Assembly: GCA_026770585.1 (NCBI GenBank)
Contig: MU646408.1
Location: 666,493 to 696,231, forward strand
Direction: 5' to 3'
Length of the DNA stretch: 29,739 nt
Source of the DNA: Baffinella frigidus
Lineage: Eukaryota; Cryptophyceae; Cryptomonadales; Baffinellaceae
Part shown: piece by piece, positions 1-8,512 of the stretch
Numbering within the stretch: the first letter of the stretch is position 1
How the letters are laid out: every line of letters starts with the position of its first letter
Made by a program: the position numbers and the translations under genes
The notes under the pieces: model-generated
What the model was told of the DNA's origin: nothing
The model's database searches: none
What the model saw: only the letters and a program-made list of their open reading frames with translations

Positions 1-81
1 AAAGGAAGCATGGCTTTTCTGCAGAACCAGTTCCGGTGTCCGCCTATGTTGGGAGCTCGAAGAACCTAAAGGACCTAAAGG
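1..81 (-). repeat. Dispersed repeat A, copy 1
   Basis: This 81-bp unit contains GCATGGCTTTTCTGCAGAAC near its start and ends in two CCTAAAGG motifs. It is inverted relative to the other good copies at 1423-1499, 2356-2470, 6006-6142 and 6664-6800. With the 1423-1499 copy it forms an inverted pair 1.4 kb apart that could be the ends of one element. The bases just after it (about 80-121, AAACAAGTGACAGAGAGCAC) recur at 5392-5431. Confidence 0.75.
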
Positions 82-121
82 AAACAAGTGACAGAGAGCA
101 CGGCCCGGGAGGCGGGGTCAA

Positions 122-580
122 CCGCCTCTGCCCTCTACCCTCTTCCCTCCACCCTCAACCCTAACCCCTGAACCCTACAGGGGTACCTCGCTCACAAGAA
201 ACGCCCACCCCCCAAGGACCACCATAAGGCCTTGGGCATGGGCCTACTGTAGGGTCCTAGGGGGGGGTGGTTTCTTATGAGCGAGGTACCCCTGTAAACC
301 GTAAACCCAGAACCCTGAACCCTAAACACTCTGCCCTCTACCCTCTACCCTCCATCCTCAAGCCTCGAGCCTCAAGCCTCAACACTCAAGCCTCAACACT
401 CAACCCCGAAACTTACACCCTCAACCATCTACCCTCAACCCTGAACCCTCAACCTTCTACCCTAAAACCCCCACAATCAACCCTCTCACCTAAAACCTGA
501 ACCCCAAATCCTGAACCCTAAATCCTAAATCCTAAACCTTCTACCCTCAAATCTTAACTCTAAACCCTCAACCCTCAGCC

Positions 581-626
<46 letters not shown>

Positions 627-1172
627 ATCATCAACCCTGAACACTAAACCCTCAAACTTAAACCCTAAACCGTATACTCTCAACCCTGAACCATCAACCC
701 TCAACCGTAAACCGTAAACCGTAAACTCTCAACACTAAACCCTCTACCTACCTTCAACCCTGAACCCTGAACCCTGAACCCTAAACCCTGAACCCAAAAC
801 CCTGAACCCTACACCCTGAACCTTAACCCCTAAACCCAACCCCCAAAAACTTCAACTCTCAAACCTGAACCCTGAACCCTCAACTCTCAAACCTGAACCC
901 TAAGCCCTAAACTCCAAAACCTTAAAACCAAAACCCCAAAACCCAAACCCTCAACCCTGAAACCCAAACCCCAAACCCTGAACCCTAAAACCTAAACCTT
1001 AAACTCTACACACTCAACCCTCAACCACCAACCACCAACCCTCAACCTCAACAATAAACCCTATCCCAAACCCTAAACCCCCCAACCCTAAAACCTAAAC
1101 CCTAACCCATTAACCCCAAAACCCCAACCCCTAAACCCTAAGCACCAAACCCTAAACCCTCAACTCAACTTT
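122..1172 (+). repeat. Degenerate telomere-like heptamer array (CCCTAAA/CCCTGAA/CCCTCAA)
   Basis: About 1 kb of heptamer variants reads CCCTAAA, CCCTGAA, CCCTCAA and CCGTAAA in one orientation, interrupted by one F1 hairpin (176-296). Perfect tandem runs are short, for example six CCCTCAA near 570-620. This is decayed interstitial repeat, not a fresh chromosome end. Confidence 0.85.
176..296. mobile_element. F1 hairpin element (MITE-like), copy a
   Basis: This 121-bp near-perfect hairpin lies between TACAGGGGTACCTCGC and the inverse at its right end. No coding capacity. It is inserted in the heptamer array. The TA at each end may be a TA target duplication, as in Tc1/mariner-like elements (inference). 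Confidence 0.85.
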
Positions 1173-1422
1173 CCCCTGATTTCGTTTAGATGTCCCCTGC
1201 CACCATGGCCGGCATTTGACTTAAGGCGCTGGTTTTCAGGGGGAGTTGACTTAGGCGAAATGTTCTGGATCCGAGTGAATTTCTCGGCACACCGCTCTAC
1301 CAGCGAAGTCTGTCCATCAGTTTTTGGGCACCAGCGAGGGCTACCAATCAGATTTTTGAACCAATAAACTGCCAGTGTGGGCCAATTTTTTTCGGTGAAA
1401 GACTGGAAAACAGACCACACAC
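1173..1422. other. Low-repeat segment between telomere-like array and repeat A
   Basis: This segment has no obvious repeat structure. A minus-strand open frame of 86 codons covers it (1420-1160), but its product shows no recognisable domain and its stop lies inside the heptamer array. I consider it non-coding. Confidence 0.3.
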
Positions 1423-1499
1423 CTTTAGGTCCTTGAGGTTCTTCGAGCTCCCAACGTAGGCGGACACTGGAACTGGTTCTGCAGAAATGCCATGCTTCC
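1423..1499 (+). repeat. Dispersed repeat A, copy 2
   Basis: It begins CTTTAGGTCC and ends with CATGCTTCC, the inverse of copy 1 with a few substitutions. Confidence 0.75.
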
Positions 1500-1567
1500 A
1501 GCCAGTTTCAGTTTTCAAAACAAAAACAGTACTTATGGACCTGCTGATTGGTTCTCATCGGCCACAC

Positions 1568-1688
1568 TACAGGGGTACCTCGATTACAAGAAAACGCCTC
1601 CCCGTAGGACCCTACAGTAGGCCTATGCCTAGGGCCCTATGGTCGTCCTAGGGGGGTGGTGTTTTCTTGTAATCGAGGTACCCCTGTA
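1568..1688. mobile_element. F1 hairpin element, copy b (variant arms)
   Basis: A 121-bp hairpin with TACAGGGGTACCTCG ends. Both arms carry the variant CGATTACAAGAAAACGCC instead of the usual CGCTCATAAGAAACCGCC, so the two arms match each other better than they match other copies. Confidence 0.9.
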
Positions 1689-1703
1689 CGCGTGGAGGAA
1701 CTC

Positions 1704-1824
1704 TACAGGGGAACCTCGCTCATAAGAAACCGCCCCCCCCCTAGGACTGCCATAGGTCCCTAGGCATAGTCCTACTGTAGGGTCCTAGGGGGAGGCGGTT
1801 TCTTATGAGCGAGGTACCCCTGTA
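1704..1824. mobile_element. F1 hairpin element, copy c
   Basis: A 121-bp hairpin only 15 bp from copy b. The spacer CGTGGAGGAACTCTA to its left recurs to its right as CGTGGAGGCACTCTA, so the element sits between short direct repeats. Confidence 0.9.
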
Positions 1825-1934
1825 CTCGTGGAGGCACTCTAGCTCCGCCTCAGTGAATCTGGGCTCCTCATCAGACACACTTGAATCAGGACTCCGTACA
1901 CGCGCTCCAGTACCAAGATCATCTGAATGAATCA

Positions 1935-1986
1935 GCCTCGGGTCTAGGACGGGCCCGCCTCGGGGCTAGGACGGGCCCGCCTCGGG
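1935..1986 (+). repeat. Short GC-rich tandem repeat
   Basis: Two to three copies of a roughly 23-bp unit containing CTAGGACGGGCCCGCCTCGG. Confidence 0.7.
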
Positions 1987-2135
1987 AACGTCCTCAGAAA
2001 GAGGAGCCAGCAAGACAGATATTCGATTAATTTGTTTAAGCGAGAGATAATATTAGTTTAATTAGTTTACTAGAGCGAGATCCGTTTAGTGCGTTTTGAG
2101 GCCAGGAGGCTGGGAATGAAAGGTATTTGTGATGT

Positions 2136-2306
2136 TAATAGGGTAACGTCCTGAAAACCGGGTAGTCAGGCCTACGGTATTGCCTACGGTAGGCCGTAGG
2201 GCCACTAGGACCTATTGTTTTATAGGACCCCCCCCTAAGCCCCTACGGCCTACCGTAGGCAATACCGTAGGCTTAACTACCCGGTTTTTGGTCCGTTAGC
2301 CTATGA
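2136..2306. mobile_element. F3 hairpin element, copy a
   Basis: A hairpin of 171 bp from TAATAGGGTAACG to the inverse end CCTATGA. Its arms read CTGAAAACCGGGTAG and inverse. The middle contains repeated TACGGTAGGCC/GGCCTACCGTA palindromes. The 4-bp flanks ATGT and ACAT do not match, so no clear target duplication is left. Confidence 0.85.
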
Positions 2307-2355
2307 ACATGTATTGTGAATGCGTAAACAGGACACTTCCGGGGAACAACGTCCG

Positions 2356-2470
2356 TTAGGTCCTTAAGGTTCTTCGAGCTCCCAACACAGGCGGACACCG
2401 GAACTGGTTCTGCAGAAAAGCAATGCTTCCTTTCGGATCACATTCAGCCCCCCCGGTGCAGAGGATCGCG
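2356..2470 (+). repeat. Dispersed repeat A, copy 3 (long form)
   Basis: It has the same core as copy 2, plus an extension through CCTTTCGGATCACATTC to AGGATCGCG shared with copies 4 and 5. Confidence 0.8.
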
Positions 2471-2507
2471 TAGGGAGGTCGTACCGAATCGACCTCGGGC
2501 GATGCTG

Positions 2508-2619
2508 TACAAACTGCCCACCCCCCTTAGGACCACCGTAGGGCCCTCAAGGCATAGGCCTACTGTAGGGTCCTAGGTAATAGGGGGAGGCGGTTTCTTA
2601 TGATCGAGGTAGCCCTGTA
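2508..2619. mobile_element. F1 hairpin element, copy d, left end eroded
   Basis: The core and right arm are recognisable (GGCGGTTTCTTATGATCGAG), but the left TACAGGGGTACC end is lost and about 5 bases are inserted after TCCTAG. Confidence 0.75.
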
Positions 2620-2728
2620 CCTTGCTCATAAGAAAGTGCCTCCCTTTAGGACTCTACAGGAGGCCTGTGCCCAGGGCCCTATGGTACTAGGGAGGGGGGC
2701 GCTTTCTTATGAGCAACGTACCCCTGTA
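2617..2728. mobile_element. F1 hairpin element, copy e
   Basis: It starts inside the end of copy d (shared GTAC) and ends at GTACCCCTGTA. Both arms carry the family sequence but are more diverged than most copies. Confidence 0.75.
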
Positions 2729-2820
2729 GCCGCTTTCGGTTCTGGAATTGCGCTTTGATAGGCCCGCATGCACCCCCACGGTGGATTCGCAGTTTGGAAG
2801 TGTATTCAATTCAGGCTCGG

Positions 2821-2927
2821 CGGGGCACCTCGCTCATAAGAAAACGCCACCCCCCTGGACCCTACGGTATGACTATGCCTAGGGCCCTCTGGTGGTCCTC
2901 AGAGGGGGTGGCGTTTTCTCATGGGTG
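2821..2927. mobile_element. F1 hairpin element, copy f, right end eroded
   Basis: The left arm CACCTCGCTCATAAG and the centre are clear. The right arm stops at GGCGTTTTCTCATG. Confidence 0.7.
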
Positions 2928-3067
2928 TTCCAACGCCGCAGGCTTCGTGATGGTTGCATGATGGTTGCCGTGTCGTGATGGTCACCGCGTCAAGCGACTA
3001 ATCCGACGGTTGCGTGATGACAGTCTTGTCGAGAGAGCAGGCCGTCTGGGTCAGGACGCGCCCTGGG

Positions 3068-3205
3068 TTGGGGTTTAGGGTTTAGGGTTTAGGGTTTAGG
3101 GTTTAGGGTTTAGGGTTTAGGGTTTAGGGTGTAGGGTTTGGGGTTTAGGGTTGAGGGTTTAGGGTTGAGGGTATAGTGTTTGAAGGTTTAGGATTTAAAG
3201 GTTTG
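3068..3205 (+). repeat. Telomere-like GGGTTTA array abutting the 3' end of the ice-binding gene
   Basis: About nine near-perfect GGGTTTA units (3068-3130) are followed by degenerate ones that run into the coding sequence of the ice-binding gene and provide its stop codon at 3190-3188. Confidence 0.9.
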
Positions 3206-3922
3206 GGGGTTACCGTTGAGAGAGGAGCCGGTCTTGAAGACGGCCTTGGTCTTGACCAGGAACACGCCCTCGAGGTGCGAGGTCGTTCCGGCGTCGAGGA
3301 AGCCCGCCACCTGCCAGACGATGTTGGAGGCCAGCGGCGTGCTGCCGCCGGAGCTGTCGGCCTGGAGAATCACCTTGGCGCCGCTGCCCGCGACGACGTT
3401 ACCGGAGGTCTGGAGGATGAAGATGCTGTTGGCGTCGCCCGAGAGGTAGATGTCGGAACTGAACATGACGTCGGTGCCCCACTTGTACACCCCCGCCGTG
3501 AAGGTCGTTCCGGAGATGAGGCCGGCGTTGAGGTTGACCTTTTTGGCGTCCGGGGTGGTGCGCCCCGCCGCGTCGTTGTAGGCCGTTTCCATGTCGGAGA
3601 TCGCGGTGGTCATCTTTGAAGGGGTGGGCGAGACGTAAGACGCCGCGTAGGCCTTGCCCGTGACCTGCGCCGACGTGGAGAAGGTGCTGAGTGTGTCCGC
3701 GATTAAGCCGAAGCCGGTCATCGCCGCCGCCGCGACGGGGCTGACGCCAATGTCGCCGGTGACGACCGACGCGGGGACAGTCGAGATGCCGGTCTTGGTG
3801 AGAATGGCAAAGGTGCCGGCAGTCCCGAGAAGGACGGGAGCAGGTGACGGCGACTGGGCGACCGCGAGGGCCGTCAGGGTCGCGAGCACGAGGGCGGCGC
3901 GGAGGGAGTTGAACGCTGCCAT
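3188..3922 (-). CDS. IBP: Secreted ice-binding protein, DUF3494 family, C-terminally truncated by telomere-like repeat
   Basis: The product should bind ice crystals outside the cell and limit their growth and recrystallisation. The reading frame gives 244 residues without an intron. Residues 1-22 are a hydrophobic signal peptide ending AVA, with cleavage likely before QSPSPAP, so export is expected. The body carries family hallmarks: LLGTAGTFAILTKTGIS at 31-47, VTGDIGVSP at 54-62, the alpha-helical stretch with DMETAYNDAAGR at 110-121, then NLNAGLISGTTFTAGVYKWG at 130-149, DIYLSGDANSIFILQTSGN at 157-175 and NIVWQVAG at 200-207. I chose the Met at 3922-3920 because the signal peptide follows at once; an in-frame Met 22 codons upstream (3988) would put polar sequence in front of it. 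After SLNG (234-237) the last residues NPQTFKS and the TAA stop are encoded by degenerate CCCTAAA-like repeat, whereas the family normally continues with one more beta-strand segment. The gene is GC-rich compared with its AT-richer upstream flank, compatible with horizontal origin (inference). Family assignment is very secure; whether the truncated protein folds is not. Confidence 0.95.
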   Translation of the reverse strand: MAAFNSLRAALVLATLTALAVAQSPSPAPVLLGTAGTFAILTKTGISTVPASVVTGDIGVSPVAAAAMTGFGLIADTLSTFSTSAQVTGKAYAASYVSPTPSKMTTAISDMETAYNDAAGRTTPDAKKVNLNAGLISGTTFTAGVYKWGTDVMFSSDIYLSGDANSIFILQTSGNVVAGSGAKVILQADSSGGSTPLASNIVWQVAGFLDAGTTSHLEGVFLVKTKAVFKTGSSLNGNPQTFKS

Positions 3923-4640
3923 GTGCTGTGTCGGATTTTGTGAGTAAGGACTCACGTGGTGGCAGTTCAAGAAGCTTTGTTCGACCAACCTCGAGAGAAA
4001 GCTGAAAAAAAAACCTTTTGCTACGCAAAGTGGTATTTTTGCTAAAAATACCCCTTGGCTACACCTGAATTCATTCTAATTCGAGCGAGTGTGTACAGCA
4101 CGCTTGTTTGTCACTTCTGTGGTAAAGTGAAGGTAATTAAGGAGGTCAGGGACGTCAAAAAATCGATTTTCCCGGACACGGTCACACGGGTGGTTGAGTC
4201 TATTTCAGGCATCTTGCCCATGCTCCACAGGATAACGGTCTTGATAACCTATTTTCTAATTCGAGCTACATTTAGGAACCGGGTTACGGATAAGGATACG
4301 ACCCTCGAAATCGCTCCGTAACGGTCTACCGGTAGAACGATATTTGCGAGAAAACCGACCACCCACCGCCGGTGGGAAGAAATATGGCAGCGAAAAATGC
4401 TTATTACGAAGCTTCGCCGCTACCGAGCGAGGTGGGGGTTCGTTTAAAACCTTCTGCAGTGGAAGGACCGTCTATGTGCTAATTAGAAGTTCGCAATCTC
4501 GCTAGTTCGAACTTCGCTTTGGCCAAGTCCTACCATATTGGCTCTACCGAAAACCTTCGGCGCGATGATCAATTGGATGAAGTTGGGCGGGTCCTACAGG
4601 ACCCTACGAGCTCGTACCGGTACTGGTACAGCTGTACCGG
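3923..4640. other. Upstream flank of the ice-binding gene, no recognised gene
   Basis: This stretch should hold the promoter and 5' untranslated region of the ice-binding gene, which is read leftwards. On the minus strand a run of nine T followed by CAG (4013-4002) looks like a 3' splice acceptor, so a 5' UTR intron is possible, but I cannot identify a matching donor. An 88-codon plus-strand open frame (4055-4321) contains the motif TCTAATTCGAGC twice and resembles no protein I know; I do not call it a gene. Around 4605-4645 are short GTACCGGTAC palindromes leading into a truncated F3 hairpin. Confidence 0.5.
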
Positions 4641-4762
4641 TACGGCATTACGGTAGGCCGTAGGGCTCCTAGGACCTATTGTTTCGTAGGACCCCCCCTA
4701 AGCCCCTACGGCCTACCGTAGGCAATACCGTAGGCTTAACTACCCGGTTTTCAGGACGTTAC
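4641..4762. mobile_element. F3 hairpin element, copy b, left end truncated
   Basis: The centre and right arm match copy 2136-2306 closely (TAGGACCCCCCCTAAGCCCC, CTACCCGGTTTTCAGGACGT). The left arm before the ACGGTAGGCC stretch is missing. Confidence 0.8.
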
Positions 4763-4836
4763 CGGTACATGTATAATGGTAGGTCCTACATGAACGAGAG
4801 CAAACACCTCGGAACACGGACTGTGCGTCGCCTCTC

Positions 4837-5126
4837 GGCCCCCCCGACGCAACCCGAAGGAAACCGAGAAGGAACCCCCGGGGAGTTCATAGGCTAACGG
4901 CCTGAAAATGGGGTAGTGAGGCATACGGCATTGCCTAGGATCTCCTACCGTAGGCCGAGGGATCCTAGGACCAAAAAGTCTCGGCCTACGGTAGGAGGTC
5001 CTAGGCAATCCCGTAGGCCTAACTACCCCATTTTCAGGCCGTTGCCCTATTAGAGTGGTCACTTGGGGAACACTCTCGGGGCCCCCGACGCGATCCGAAG
5101 GAGCCCGAGAAGGAACCCCGGGGAGA
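4837..5126 (+). repeat. Direct repeat of about 48 bp flanking an F3 element
   Basis: The unit containing CCCCCGACGC, CCGAAGGA and GAGAAGGAACCCC occurs at 4837-4884 and again at 5079-5126, with the F3 element at 4887-5052 between them. Confidence 0.7.
4887..5052. mobile_element. F3 hairpin element, copy c, with 4-bp target duplication
   Basis: A 166-bp hairpin from TCATAGGCTAACGG to CCTATTA. Flanking GAGT at 4883-4886 and 5053-5056 is a perfect 4-bp duplication. The arms read CCTGAAAATGGGGTAG and inverse, different from copy a but matching each other. Confidence 0.9.
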
Positions 5127-5589
5127 GGACACTTGCCCCCCATTCCAGTCAGCAATGATGACCGGATAACGGTCTGAAAACCGGGTCTGAAAACCGGATA
5201 CATGTACGTAGTTTTAAAAGCCTGCTACTAGGATCTTGTAAACTTACACACCCCTCGGGGTGCTCTTGGGCTAGAGCCCCTACGTCTCGTCCTACCTCCC
5301 GACGTGGCGGGCAGCGGTCGTGTTTGTCAACAACTTCTCAATCGCTGCTCGATCGCTCGGTCACTGCAGTGAAGTGAGGGTGACAAGTGTGAGAAACAAG
5401 TGATAGAGAGCACGGCCCGGGAGGCTGTCAAGCCTCAAGCCTCAAGCCTCAACTCTCTTTAGGTCCTTTAGGTTTTGATTTCTCCCAACTTGGCCCAACG
5501 ACACGCCCTTCCGTAGAAAGGATCTGCAGAAAAAAACATTTAACTCTCAACTCTCAAACCTCAACCCTTGTTTGTGAGTAACCCCTCTA
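5127..5589. other. Gene-less stretch with repeat remnants
   Basis: It contains a tandem GTCTGAAAACCGG remnant of an F3 end (5170-5197), a second copy of the AGTGATAGAGAGCACGGCCC unit (5392-5431) and a poorly conserved repeat A relative (5457-5537). I see no gene. Confidence 0.6.
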
Positions 5590-5706
5590 GAGGCGTTCCT
5601 CGCTCACAAGAAACTGCCCCCCCCTCTAAGACCCCCATAGGGCCCTAGGCATAGTCCTTCAGGGCCCTGGGGGGGGAGAGTTTCTTATGAGCGAGGTACC
5701 CCTGTA
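5590..5706. mobile_element. F1 hairpin element, copy g
   Basis: The left end is eroded (GGCGTTCCTCGCTCACAAG); the right end is intact. Confidence 0.85.
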
Positions 5707-5744
5707 TGAGCGAGGTACCCCTGTATGAGCGAGGTACCCCTGTA
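5688..5744 (+). repeat. Three tandem copies of the F1 right terminus
   Basis: The 19-bp end TGAGCGAGGTACCCCTGTA occurs three times in perfect tandem at 5688-5706, 5707-5725 and 5726-5744. Confidence 0.95.
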
Positions 5745-5789
5745 ATGTACAGCACGGCGCCTGCCCCTCCCACAAAGAGCGTTTCCGGA

Positions 5790-5910
5790 TACAGGGGTAC
5801 CTCGCTCATGAGAAACAACCCCTCCCCAGGACCCTACAGTTAGCCCATGCCTAGGGCCCTAAGGTGGTCCTAGGGGGGGGGCGGTTTCTTATGAGCGAGG
5901 TTCCCCTGTA
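5790..5910. mobile_element. F1 hairpin element, copy h, between direct repeats
   Basis: A 121-bp hairpin. The bases CCCCTCCCACAAAGAGYGTT occur both just left (from 5764) and just right (from 5911) of it. Confidence 0.9.
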
Positions 5911-6005
5911 CCCCTCCCACAAAGAGTGTTTCCCCTTCACCGTCATCATCATCATCTTCTTCTTTATTACTCTCGAGCTTTAAGTTGAGTGGTCCAACAG
6001 TCGAT

Positions 6006-6264
6006 CTTTAGGTCCTTTAGGTTCTTCGAGCTCCCAACATAGGCGGACACCGCAACTTGTTCTGCAGAAAAGCCATGCTTCCTTTCGGATCACATTCAGC
6101 CCCCCCGGTGCGCAGGATCGCGGCAGAACCCGGCTAAGTCGATACAGGGGTACCTCGCTCATAAGAAACGCCCACCCCCCTAGGGACTACCTTAGGACCC
6201 TAGGCATGGTCCTACTGTAGGGTCCTAGGGGGGGGCGGTTTCTTATGAGCGAGGTACCCCTGTA
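6006..6264 (+). repeat. Composite unit: repeat A copy 4 plus F1 hairpin (259 bp)
   Basis: Repeat A (6006-6142) is joined directly to an F1 hairpin (6143-6264). The whole 259-bp unit recurs at 6664-6922 with about four substitutions and no length change by eye, indicating a recent duplication. Confidence 0.9.
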
Positions 6265-6319
6265 CGCCTGACGACGGACCCGTCTCCATCACATGGCGTT
6301 AAACTTCTGAGACCCCGCC

Positions 6320-6424
6320 TATCCCTTAAGTGGCCAGGCAGTCAAATTTGACTGCCAAGAGGTCCTAGGCAGGTCATAGGGCCCTACGGTAGGGCGTATG
6401 CGCCTACTCGCCACTTAAGGGATA
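6320..6424. mobile_element. F2 hairpin element, copy a
   Basis: A 105-bp element from TATCCCTTAAGTGGCCA to the inverse end. Near one end it has an internal perfect palindrome GGCAGTCAAATTTGACTGCC. Confidence 0.85.
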
Positions 6425-6517
6425 GGGCTCATCACCTGTCCGACCGAGGCTCACAACTCCTTCCTCTGTCAACTTCTTATTAGTGGACTATTGAAAAGTT
6501 GACGGGGTGGGTTCGAG

Positions 6518-6638
6518 TACAGGGGTACCTCGCTCATAAGAAACCGCTCCCCCCTAGGACCCTACAGTAGGCCTATGCCTAGGGCCCTATGGTGGTCCTA
6601 GGGGGGGGGCGGTTTCTTGTGAGCGAGGTACCCCTGTA
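6518..6638. mobile_element. F1 hairpin element, copy j
   Basis: An intact 121-bp hairpin followed by CGGGGTTCCTAGCAGAAGAAGCG, a stretch that also follows the F1 copy ending at 6922. Confidence 0.9.
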
Positions 6639-6663
6639 CGGGGTTCCTAGCAGAAGAAGCGTC

Positions 6664-6922
6664 CTTTAGGTCCTTTAGGTTCTTCGAGCTCCCAACATAG
6701 GCAGACACCGCAACTTGTTCTGCAGAAAAGCCATGCTTCCTTTCGGACCACATTCAGCCCCCCCGGTGCACAGGATCGCGGCAGAACCCGGCTAAGTCGA
6801 TACAGGGGTACCTCGCTCATAAGAAACGCCCACCCCCCTATGGACTACCTTAGGACCCTAGGCATGGTCCTACTGTAGGGTCCTAGGGGGGGGCGGTTTC
6901 TTATGAGCGAGGTACCCCTGTA
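6664..6922 (+). repeat. Composite unit: repeat A copy 5 plus F1 hairpin (duplicate of 6006-6264)
   Basis: Near-identical to 6006-6264. Repeat A occupies 6664-6800 and the F1 hairpin 6801-6922. Confidence 0.9.
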
Positions 6923-7372
6923 CGGGGTTCCCAGCAGAAGAAGCGAAATGTGTCTCTACCACCCGTACGATGTCACATGGCGTTAGGCTCCTCTCCCGTG
7001 TGAGACGAACTCGCCCCGTCGATCGCCCTCTGCGAAACACTCCAACTCCAACTCAGAGAGAAAAATTAAAAAGATCTTCCAGAAAAAAAAACACAAAAAT
7101 CAAAAAAAACTCTGACCCAGATCTGAGGCGGGCTCGTCAGATCTCGCTCTGGCAGCAAGTGGGTTTTACAGAGATGTGCGTCGTTCTAGAGGCGGGCTCG
7201 TTGCTTGAGGCTCATAACCTATTGTATCACTCAACTCAAGGCTTGGGCCTATCTAGGACCTGCATCGAGAGTAATAAAGAAGAAAAAGAAGAAGGGCCAA
7301 AAAGGCACGCCCCCTCTCGCCTGCTCGCCGCTTCACCCCCCCCCAAAAAAAAACAAGTCCCCTTCCCAGTGC

Positions 7373-7477
7373 TATCCCTTAAGTGGCCAGGAGGTCAAAG
7401 TTGCCCTGCAAGAGGTCCTAGGCAGGTCCTAGGGCCCTACGGTAGGGCGTATGAGCCTACTGGCCACTTAAGGGATA
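7373..7477. mobile_element. F2 hairpin element, copy b
   Basis: A 105-bp element between TATCCCTTAAGTGGCCAG and its inverse. The internal stem near the left end is eroded compared with copy a. Confidence 0.85.
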
Positions 7478-7487
7478 GTCCCGTGTT

Positions 7488-7579
7488 AAGTCACTCCGGT
7501 CATCCTACACGGGACTGTATCCCCAGATCTGGGGATAGATCTGGGGATACAGTCCCGTGTAGGATGACCGGAGTGACTT
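7488..7579. repeat. Large perfect hairpin, 43-bp arms
   Basis: Arms 7488-7530 and 7537-7579 are perfect inverse complements with a 6-base loop (GGGGAT). Arms begin AAGTCACTCCGGTCATCCTA. No second copy is seen in the window. Confidence 0.95.
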
Positions 7580-7603
7580 TATCCCCCGATTCCCGGTCCT
7601 TCC

Positions 7604-7814
7604 CACTCGAGGCTAGAAATGTGACTATATTAAAACAGGGATTATTTTACAAGTGAAGAAAAAATATGTGTAGTAAATTTCACACAAATAGGGGCGTTTG
7701 GTCACGTATCTGGGGGAATTCCCCCAGATACGTGACCAAACCTGCCCGTGACTGGTACTCAATTTAACAACCCCACATTTAAAATACTCCTACTCCCTCT
7801 TTCAGCCTCGAGTG
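7604..7814. mobile_element. F9 hairpin element with a nested perfect palindrome
   Basis: The ends CACTCGAGGCTAG and CCTCGAGTG enclose sequence related to 24480-24609 (shared TTTTACAAGTGAAGAAAAAA and ACAACCCCACATTT). It contains a 46-bp perfect palindrome at 7696-7741 centred on GGGGGAATTCCCCC that the other copy lacks. Confidence 0.8.
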
Positions 7815-7907
7815 GTCCCGGCCACGCACCCAACACCCACACGCGTCGTAAGTTTGAGTTTCAAGTTCTCCTGGTTCTCAAAAGTTGAGAGGTCGTCAAC
7901 TTTGGCG

Positions 7908-7965
7908 AGCGAAAGCGCACCTGAAGGTCTTCGGCATACCCTTTGACGATGGGGTCAGACACACA
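7908..7965 (-). repeat. Repeat B fragment (coding-like unit)
   Basis: On the minus strand it reads in frame VSDPIVKGYAEDLQVR, the 3' part of the unit seen in full at 9331-9440. Confidence 0.6.
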
Positions 7966-8055
7966 TTTATATAAAAATCAAAAGTAGACATATGTCAAAA
8001 GTAGCCAATCCGTGTCGATAGGCTCAACGCCCCTTAACAAATACATCATATGTTA

Positions 8056-8234
8056 TTATCTCAGAAAACGAGTTTTAAAATTGATTATCTCAGAAAACGA
8101 GTTTTAAAACTCGTTTTCTTAAGTCAATTCCCCTACAAATTTGTCAACTTATGCGGAGAGTAAACGATAAGTTGACGAATTTGTAGGGGAATTGACTTAA
8201 GAAAACAAGTTTTAGAACTCGTTTTCTGAGATAA
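8056..8234. mobile_element. F5 foldback element, copy a, with duplicated left terminus
   Basis: Ends TTATCTCAGAAAACGAG and inverse. GTTA at 8052-8055 and 8235-8238 is a perfect 4-bp target duplication. The left 29 bases (8056-8084) are tandemly repeated from 8085. Each arm contains its own palindrome ACGAGTTTTAAAACTCGT. Confidence 0.9.
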
Positions 8235-8261
8235 GTTAGGCCCAGTTCTCGGTCTCACCGG

Positions 8262-8382
8262 TACAGGGGTACCTTGCTCATAAGAAAGCGCCCCCCCCTA
8301 GGACCCTACAGTAGGCCTATGCATAGGGTCCTATGGCGGTCCTAGAGGGTGGGCGTTTTCTTATGAGCGAGGTACCCCGGTG
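8262..8382. mobile_element. F1 hairpin element, copy l
   Basis: The left end TACAGGGGTACCTTGC is intact. The right end reads GGTACCCCGGTG with substitutions. Confidence 0.85.
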
Positions 8383-8512
8383 CCGCGAGTGAATCAAAAA
8401 TAAAATGAAATAAAATAGCAAAATGGCAAAATGGCATAGGTGGTGGCGCGCACCCACTCGAGAATGCTGGAGGACCCTATTTACATGTGGGGTTGTAAAT
8501 ATTTGTACCAAG

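Noticed and set aside
3176-3619. Plus-strand open frame opposite the ice-binding gene
   Set aside because: It is the GC-rich antisense shadow of the real gene.
3926-3955. GTGAGT donor and CAG acceptor just upstream of the ice-binding start codon
   Set aside because: The implied intron would be only about 30 bases.
6970-7656. 228-codon plus-strand open frame
   Set aside because: It runs through an F2 hairpin, the 92-bp hairpin and low-complexity A-rich sequence and has no recognisable domain.
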